A stretch of DNA of 64,000 bases from Paenibacillus sp. FSL H8-0332. GTDB lineage: Bacteria > Bacillota > Bacilli > Paenibacillales > Paenibacillaceae. The notes below the pieces were generated by a model. It had not been told where the DNA came from and searched no databases. It was given only the letters and a program-made list of their open reading frames with translations. The stretch lies in contig NZ_CP150145.1 of NCBI RefSeq assembly GCF_037963835.1, positions 1,736,001 to 1,800,000 of the forward strand, in the 5' to 3' direction. The translations under genes and the position numbers were made by a program. Below, piece after piece: positions 61,565-64,000 of this stretch (its first letter is position 1; each line of letters opens with the position of its first letter).

Positions 61565-63841
61565 GTGAAAAAGTTATGGATTTCGATTGTAGCAGGATTA
61601 TTGGTAATTCCCATGTTGTTTCAGGCTCCGGCCCAGGCAGCAGCTCAACCCATCAGAATTATTATTGATGGAGTGACCTTGTCCACAGACCAGCCGCCGG
61701 TAATGGTGAACGGACGGACCATGGTACCGCTGCGGGCCATCTTCGAAGCCTTCAATGCCGACATCAAGTGGAATCAGAAGACACAGACAGTAACAGCTTC
61801 CCAGAACGATACAACGATTGTACTGAAGATTGGCTCCAAGATCGCAACCATCAACAACAAGGCAGTCAGCCTGGATGTGCCGGGCCAGAATCTGAAGGGC
61901 CGCACAATGGTGCCTACCCGCTTCGTAAGTGAAGCGCTCGGCCGCGAGGTCGGCTGGAATCCGGCTGCGCAGATTGTCACGATCACCACTCCGGTTCCGG
62001 TAGGCGGGAATGCGGCTCCGGTATCGGGAGTAACCGCTCAGGATATCAGCGATTATGGAGACGGCCGGGATCTGCAGGTCAGCTTCAACCGTGCGGCCGA
62101 CGAATCGCTGGTGGATCAATACCGAGTGCTTGTCGCCAAGACCGGTACTTCACTGAACCTGTCGTCTGCACTGGCAGTAGGTTCCAATAACTACTCCGTT
62201 GTTCTGGTAACAGGAGCCAATCCTGTTGTGAAGCTGAACGCTGCCGCCAGAACGATCGACGGTGACCTGATTAAGAATAATCAGGGATATTCCGCATACG
62301 TAGTAACATTCGGCAAAGGCAATAATACCAGTGCCCTGTCCAGTGCGTCTGCGCCCATTACACTGCAGAACAAGACGGTTCCGGCACTGGGCACGGTCCA
62401 GGCAAAGGATACCAGTGATTACGGAGACGGCCGCGATCTCTCCGTCAGCTTCAACAAGCTGGCCGATGAGAGCAAGATAAGCACGTACCGGATCTTCGTG
62501 GTCAAAGCGTCGAATTCCCAAGTGTTTGATCTGGGCAGAGCAAGTGTAGTCTCCAGCAGCAATTACACGCAGATCAACAAGACGGGGAATAACATCAGCA
62601 TGAATCTCTCTTCCGGCTCCAGGGATACAGATGGCGCGCTGATCAAGACAGGCGTTGGCTACAGGGTGTATGTGCTCGCGGTTGACAGCAGCAATGCAGC
62701 GAATAATGTGCTGTCACCTGCTTCAACGGCCCTTACACTCAGCAATGCAGGGGTATCCAACCTGAATGTAACCGATGTGAATGATTATAATGACGGGCGG
62801 GATTTGAAGGTTACCTTCAACCATGCCTCAGACGAGACCAATATCAGCCAATACCGCATTTTGGTTGTGCCTACGAACTATTACAGCAGCTTCAGCTTAA
62901 ATGATGCGAATAACGTATCCAGTGCGAATTATACGGCGGTAAACACATCAGGAACGTATACCGAACAGATTCTGAACTCCTCCAGCAGAGATGTGCGCGG
63001 GTCCCTGATCAGGAACGGGACCAGCTACAAAGTGTATGTGCTCGCGGCAGGTAACTGGAACAATTCAGGCTCGAATGTGCTATCCGCTGCTTCAACGGCG
63101 ATTACGCTGGTGAATACCTCCGGCCTCAGTGCCATATCGAATCTGAGTGTGAGTGATGTGAACGATTATGGAGACGGCCGTGATCTGAGAGTATCGTTCA
63201 ATCATGCCGGAGATGAATCCTACATCAGCCATTACCGGATTTTGGTTGTGCCTACGAACTATTACAACAGCTTCAGCTTGTCGGATGCGAATAATGCGGG
63301 GAATTATACTACCGCAGGTACATCCGGGGACAGCACCAATCAGGTGCTTGATGCCTCAGCCAAAGACGTACGCGGCACAGCCATCAAGCCGGGAATCAGC
63401 TACAGGGTATACGTATTGACTGTCCGAAACGGCAGTTACCAGGGAACTAACGTATTGTCAGAAGGATCAGCAGCCCTTACCTTATCGGCTAAGCTTCCCG
63501 TCACCTCCGTGACGAATGTGACCTACGGTATGGATAACGGCAAAGTTGTGGTTAACTTCACCAAGTCCGCCCGTGAGTCGAATATCTCCGAATACCGGGT
63601 ATTCGTAGTCCCTTCCAAGCAGAGCTTCGGTACGGCAGAAGCCCTTGGTGTGCAGTCTTCCTACTACAGTTCGGCAGTCCCTAATGGAAGCAATCTCTCC
63701 ATTGCGGCGGCAGCCAGGGATACTAACGGTAACCCGATTGTCAAAGGCACCAAATATAAGGTGTATGTGCTTGCTGTAGCCAACGGTTCAGGAGTGCAAA
63801 ACGGCGGACTGTCCGATTCGAGCGAAGAATTCGAGATCTAA
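61565..63841 (+). CDS. Secreted protein: copper amine oxidase N domain plus five Fn3-like repeats
   Basis: I place the start at GTG 61565 (758 residues), with GGGAGGGTG upstream; the frame extends back to 61538 without a site. A signal peptide (to about residue 28, PAQAA) is followed by a copper-amine-oxidase-N domain (IRIIIDGVTLSTDQPP, NGRTMVPLRAIFEAFNADIKWNQKTQTV and a second KGRTMVPTRFVSEALGREVGWN), then five repeats of about 120 residues. The first four repeats open with an acidic loop of the form DxxDYGDGRDLxVSFN and close with YRVYVLAV; the fifth lacks the loop. The acidic loop may bind calcium. Cell-surface location is likely; the function is unknown. Confidence 0.85.
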   Translation: MKKLWISIVAGLLVIPMLFQAPAQAAAQPIRIIIDGVTLSTDQPPVMVNGRTMVPLRAIFEAFNADIKWNQKTQTVTASQNDTTIVLKIGSKIATINNKAVSLDVPGQNLKGRTMVPTRFVSEALGREVGWNPAAQIVTITTPVPVGGNAAPVSGVTAQDISDYGDGRDLQVSFNRAADESLVDQYRVLVAKTGTSLNLSSALAVGSNNYSVVLVTGANPVVKLNAAARTIDGDLIKNNQGYSAYVVTFGKGNNTSALSSASAPITLQNKTVPALGTVQAKDTSDYGDGRDLSVSFNKLADESKISTYRIFVVKASNSQVFDLGRASVVSSSNYTQINKTGNNISMNLSSGSRDTDGALIKTGVGYRVYVLAVDSSNAANNVLSPASTALTLSNAGVSNLNVTDVNDYNDGRDLKVTFNHASDETNISQYRILVVPTNYYSSFSLNDANNVSSANYTAVNTSGTYTEQILNSSSRDVRGSLIRNGTSYKVYVLAAGNWNNSGSNVLSAASTAITLVNTSGLSAISNLSVSDVNDYGDGRDLRVSFNHAGDESYISHYRILVVPTNYYNSFSLSDANNAGNYTTAGTSGDSTNQVLDASAKDVRGTAIKPGISYRVYVLTVRNGSYQGTNVLSEGSAALTLSAKLPVTSVTNVTYGMDNGKVVVNFTKSARESNISEYRVFVVPSKQSFGTAEALGVQSSYYSSAVPNGSNLSIAAAARDTNGNPIVKGTKYKVYVLAVANGSGVQNGGLSDSSEEFEI

Positions 63842-63876
63842 GGTTCAATCCTGCTTATTAATGTCTGCACAACTAA

Positions 63877-63915
63877 AAACACAGCATGTCCCGGTTCAAG
63901 GGATATGCTGTGTTT
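63877..63915. terminator. Bidirectional terminator at the right end
   Basis: AAACACAGCAT (63877-63887) pairs with ATGCTGTGTTT (63905-63915), with an inner TCCC/GGGA. The T tract is better on the minus strand, so it may mainly serve the small gene at 63931. Confidence 0.8.
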
Positions 63916-63930
63916 GCTGTACACCAGTTA

Positions 63931-64000
63931 TCAGGACGCTCCGGCATTCACCAGAATAACGGATAGGAGAAGCATGAACAGGAGCAGGAAGCCGGCGTTG
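63931..64000 (-). CDS. C-terminal end of a small hydrophobic protein (cut by window edge)
   Basis: The last 22 codons on the minus strand are hydrophobic (NAGFLLLFMLLLSVILVNAGA) and end in TGA at 63933-63931. The pattern resembles the C-terminal helix of short YjcZ-type sporulation peptides. The rest lies outside the window, so the identity is only suggested. Confidence 0.4.
   Translation of the reverse strand, partial: NAGFLLLFMLLLSVILVNAGAS

Overview
The window reads as chromosome from a spore-forming Firmicute, most likely a Paenibacillus. The evidence is indirect: two linked sporulation genes (spoVR, yhbH), many AraC-type regulators, carbohydrate-active enzymes with a CUT1 sugar transporter, copper-amine-oxidase-N surface proteins, a giant DUF11 repeat protein, strong Shine-Dalgarno sites with frequent TTG/GTG starts, and roughly half GC. 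No rRNA or tRNA gene or CRISPR array was recognised.

Layout. 1-2.2 kb: a cut transposase-like end, spoVR and a small unknown gene. 2.5-17.4 kb: a pectin/rhamnogalacturonan locus with an ArsR-like regulator divergent from a GH2 glycosidase, two GH105 unsaturated-galacturonyl hydrolases, a secreted GH28-like beta-helix enzyme, an FAD oxidoreductase, two AraC regulators, an alpha/beta esterase and a pectinesterase pseudogene that has lost its catalytic middle. 17.6-26.7 kb: mixed housekeeping and stress genes (DinB, a two-component system with an ABC exporter, a PAS sensor kinase, a methyltransferase, DegV, AraC-GyrI). 26.8-42.4 kb: a complete maltose/maltodextrin regulon. MalEFG imports maltodextrins (no ATPase is encoded here), the neopullulanase/cyclomaltodextrinase cuts them, maltose phosphorylase and beta-phosphoglucomutase convert maltose to glucose and glucose-6-phosphate, an alpha-1,6-glucosidase clears branches, and a LacI-type regulator and a chemoreceptor sit alongside. 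42.4-47.5 kb: S51 peptidase, an IS110-family element, AraC and a GH4 alpha-galactosidase. 48-51.5 kb: a surface protein, a PadR/DUF2812 pair and yhbH. 51.6-60 kb: a DUF11 protein of 19 repeats split into two overlapping frames. 60-64 kb: methyltransferase, lipoprotein, a repeat surface protein and a cut small gene.

The most unusual signal is a family of about 135-bp structured repeats, four copies in this window. Base changes in one arm are matched by pairing changes in the other, so the fold appears to be under selection. Three copies begin 61-69 nt upstream of the start codons of maltose genes (alpha-glucosidase, maltose phosphorylase, neopullulanase). A different tandem repeat of about 52 bp starts about 45 nt upstream of pgmB. 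The neopullulanase gene also appears to have a leader of about 360 nt with a good sigma-A promoter and a terminator-like hairpin. Other items of note are a probable ATT start on the giant DUF11 gene, its ATGA frame break inside a repeat, and the noncoding 5' end of the IS110 element, where a bridge RNA would be expected.
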